5,743 nt of DNA from Alphaproteobacteria bacterium (GTDB taxonomy: Bacteria > Pseudomonadota > Alphaproteobacteria > Rickettsiales > UBA3002). The notes under the pieces were generated by a model, which saw only the letters and a program-made list of their open reading frames with translations, did no database searches and was not told the origin of the DNA. Every line of letters begins with the position of its first letter. Position 1 is the first letter of the stretch. Position numbers and translations under genes: made by a program. Positions 4,247 through 5,743 of this stretch are shown here, in pieces. Location: positions 1 to 5,743 of the forward strand of contig JAKFUW010000113.1 of the NCBI GenBank assembly GCA_021732545.1. Reading direction: 5' to 3'.

Positions 4247-5743
4247 TTAGGATTGGGGTTTTAAGCGGATGCCGGTGTCTTTTTCGATGCCTGCAAATTT
4301 AAGCGTGATGGTGGTGCCTTTATCGACTTCGCTTTCAATCAAAAATTCACCGCCCATAATTTCTACAAACTTTTTGGAAAGTGGCAAGCCAAGCCCTGTG
4401 CCCTCATAGCGGCGGGATAACTTGCTATCGACCTGGCCAAAGGGTGTCATCACTTTGGCGATGTCTTTGGCAGCGATGCCGATGCCGGTGTCTTTGACTT
4501 GAATGCACACTTTATTATCGAGCAATTGCTCCCACGCACTGACCTTCACTTCGCCACCAGCGGGAGTGAATTTCACGGCATTAGAAAGCAGGTTGAGCAA
4601 GACTTGTTTGAGTTTTTTGCCATCCGTTTTACACACAATATGATCTTGTGGTAAATCTTCCAGCAGTGTCACTTGCGCTTCTTCGGCACGCGGAATCACC
4701 AATCGCATACTGTTCAAAATCAGCTTGCTGATATCGGTTTCCACGTGATCTAATTCTAATTTTCCAGCTTCGGCTTTTGAAAAATCTAAAATATCGTTAA
4801 TCAGGCTTAGCAGGTGCTTACCAGAATTATGAATGTCGGTTACATATTCCTGGTGCTGGCTTGAAAGATTGTCGAGCGCTTCTTTTTTGATAATTTCCGA
4901 AAAACCAATGATCGCATTCAGCGGCGTGCGAAGCTCGTGGCTGATATTGGCCAAAAATTGCGATTTATCATGATTTTGGGCTTCGGCAGAAGCAGCATGA
5001 GCGGTCAGTTCCAAATTCAATTCATGTTGTTTGGCAATGATGGCTTCGGCTCTGCGGGTGGTGAACATCAAAATCGAGATCAGCACAATAAAGATACCAA
5101 TGATGCTTCCCGTTGAGGTCAGCTGAATCATATCCAGCCTGCGCCATTGCTCGGACACATCGGTGATGATCTCGATCACCCCCTGGGTAGGTTGGCACAC
5201 AGGGTTGGTGATGGCAGCGCCTGCCACCAAATTAGCACACATGGGCGATGCACGGTTATAAGCAGGGTTTGGAATCGGGAAAAAGCTCTGCAGCGCGGTG
5301 ATGGAAACGGGTTGGGCACCCGACAGCGTGACATCATCCATGACTCGGCTGGCAATCTGGCCGCTATAAGCAGGGTTAGTACCGCTGGCAGCAATTAAAG
5401 TGCCATCACTATTTTGCAGCGATTGATTGTTAGAGGTAAATAATAATTTGGTTTGATAGGAATAAACCGCGAATCGCACCGTGGTTAGCTGGCGGGTGAA
5501 ATTGCTGGCAAGCTGCCCAAATTGTGCAGCAGGTGCTGCGCCAGTGGGGGAGGGCGCAGCATAAGACGCGGCGGGCGCGCGCCACACCGTGTTGATAAAC
5601 CCTTGAGCCAGCGAGACATTATCGCGTTTAATCGCCAGCTCCAGCCCGTCAACCATCATTGAGCGCAGAAAAAAGCCAATGACCACGCTGCCGATGATAA
5701 TCAGCACAAAGCTGATGACATAAAAATATTTAAGATAGGTAAA
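4247..5743 (-). CDS. Membrane sensor histidine kinase, PleC/DivJ-like catalytic core (N-terminus beyond window)
   Basis: Two-component sensor kinase, 498 residues visible (residue 1 at 5743). The frame stays open through the window edge. The GTG at 5707 would cut the first membrane helix (about 6-26, beginning YFYVISFV) in half, so the true start is outside. A periplasmic domain follows (27-209), with an Ala/Pro-rich stretch at 55-74, a PAS/Cache-like strand YSYQTKLLF at 94-102, Cys169 and Cys183, and the strand EIITDVS at 191-197 that typically precedes the second helix (about 211-228). The core has an H-box, SHELRTPLNAIIGFSEI, with phospho-acceptor His269; an N-box, NLLSNAVKFT, with Asn388; a G1 box, KDTGIGI, with Asp418; an F-box near TPFGQVD (433-439); and a G2 box, EGTGLGLPLSKK. 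There is no receiver domain, so a separate response regulator is needed, and none is visible here. It lies 24 bases upstream of panB, probably co-transcribed. The signal is unknown. Confidence 0.93.
   Translation of the reverse strand, partial: FTYLKYFYVISFVLIIIGSVVIGFFLRSMMVDGLELAIKRDNVSLAQGFINTVWRAPAASYAAPSPTGAAPAAQFGQLASNFTRQLTTVRFAVYSYQTKLLFTSNNQSLQNSDGTLIAASGTNPAYSGQIASRVMDDVTLSGAQPVSITALQSFFPIPNPAYNRASPMCANLVAGAAITNPVCQPTQGVIEIITDVSEQWRRLDMIQLTSTGSIIGIFIVLISILMFTTRRAEAIIAKQHELNLELTAHAASAEAQNHDKSQFLANISHELRTPLNAIIGFSEIIKKEALDNLSSQHQEYVTDIHNSGKHLLSLINDILDFSKAEAGKLELDHVETDISKLILNSMRLVIPRAEEAQVTLLEDLPQDHIVCKTDGKKLKQVLLNLLSNAVKFTPAGGEVKVSAWEQLLDNKVCIQVKDTGIGIAAKDIAKVMTPFGQVDSKLSRRYEGTGLGLPLSKKFVEIMGGEFLIESEVDKGTTITLKFAGIEKDTGIRLKPQS
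4268..4282 (-). repeat. 15-bp exact direct repeat, copy 1 (kinase C-terminal tail)
   Basis: Identical to 4481-4495 and in the same reading frame, 213 bases (71 codons) apart. This copy encodes KDTGI at residues 488-492, just before the end of the kinase, where it duplicates the start of the ATP-binding G1 box. Confidence 0.6.
4481..4495 (-). repeat. 15-bp exact direct repeat, copy 2 (kinase G1 box)
   Basis: This copy encodes KDTGI of the conserved G1 box (residues 417-421) and matches 4268-4282 exactly. Confidence 0.6.
5257..5269 (-). repeat. 13-bp direct repeat, copy 1 (NPAY motif in kinase sensor domain)
   Basis: Identical to 5365-5377 and in the same frame, 108 bases (36 codons) apart. 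It encodes NPAY at residues 159-162 of the periplasmic domain. Confidence 0.5.
5365..5377 (-). repeat. 13-bp direct repeat, copy 2 (NPAY motif in kinase sensor domain)
   Basis: Encodes NPAY at residues 123-126 of the kinase periplasmic domain and matches 5257-5269 exactly. Confidence 0.5.

Noticed and set aside
5147..5398. Open frames on both strands within the kinase sensor region
   Set aside because: They overlap the kinase frame, have no recognisable domain, and the kinase frame is continuous from the sensor into the catalytic core.
5705..5707. GTG as the kinase start codon
   Set aside because: It would begin in the middle of the first membrane helix. The frame stays open to the window edge with hydrophobic residues that complete the helix.

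Overview
The window reads as a stretch of Gram-negative, probably alphaproteobacterial, chromosome. The pointers are a secretin (so an outer membrane), a PanB of ordinary proteobacterial type, and a histidine kinase whose H-box and following helix resemble the PleC/DivJ-like kinases common in Alphaproteobacteria. The class assignment is an inference from motif resemblance, not from a search. Base composition is roughly half G+C by hand count and drops in the AraC-type gene. The window is almost entirely coding, and no gap exceeds 25 bases. I see no RNA gene, CRISPR array, insertion sequence or attachment site.

Plus strand, 2-3414: four genes run in one direction with gaps of 23, 5 and 25 bases, so they are probably one transcript. 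They are (1) the C-terminal 248 residues of an MshL/GspD-type secretin, cut by the window start; (2) an ABC-2-type six-helix permease without its ATPase in view; (3) a membrane-anchored or exported TPR-like helical protein of unknown function with a Lys-rich tail; (4) a seven-transmembrane protein ending in an AraC-type DNA-binding domain. The first three look like the end of a type IV pilus (MSHA-like) or type II secretion cluster. The fourth may be its membrane-bound one-component regulator, or an unrelated gene at the edge of the cluster.

Minus strand, 5743-3401: a membrane sensor histidine kinase, whose N-terminus lies outside the window, is followed after 24 bases by panB (ketopantoate hydroxymethyltransferase, pantothenate/CoA synthesis). 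The two are likely co-transcribed. panC is not seen here.

The two blocks converge and overlap by 14 bases. That overlap (3401-3414) is itself a small perfect inverted repeat carrying both stop codons, and no convincing rho-independent terminator separates the transcripts. The most interesting points are the secretin/permease/TPR cassette with a membrane-embedded AraC regulator, the kinase-panB pairing, and the exact in-frame repeats inside the kinase gene.
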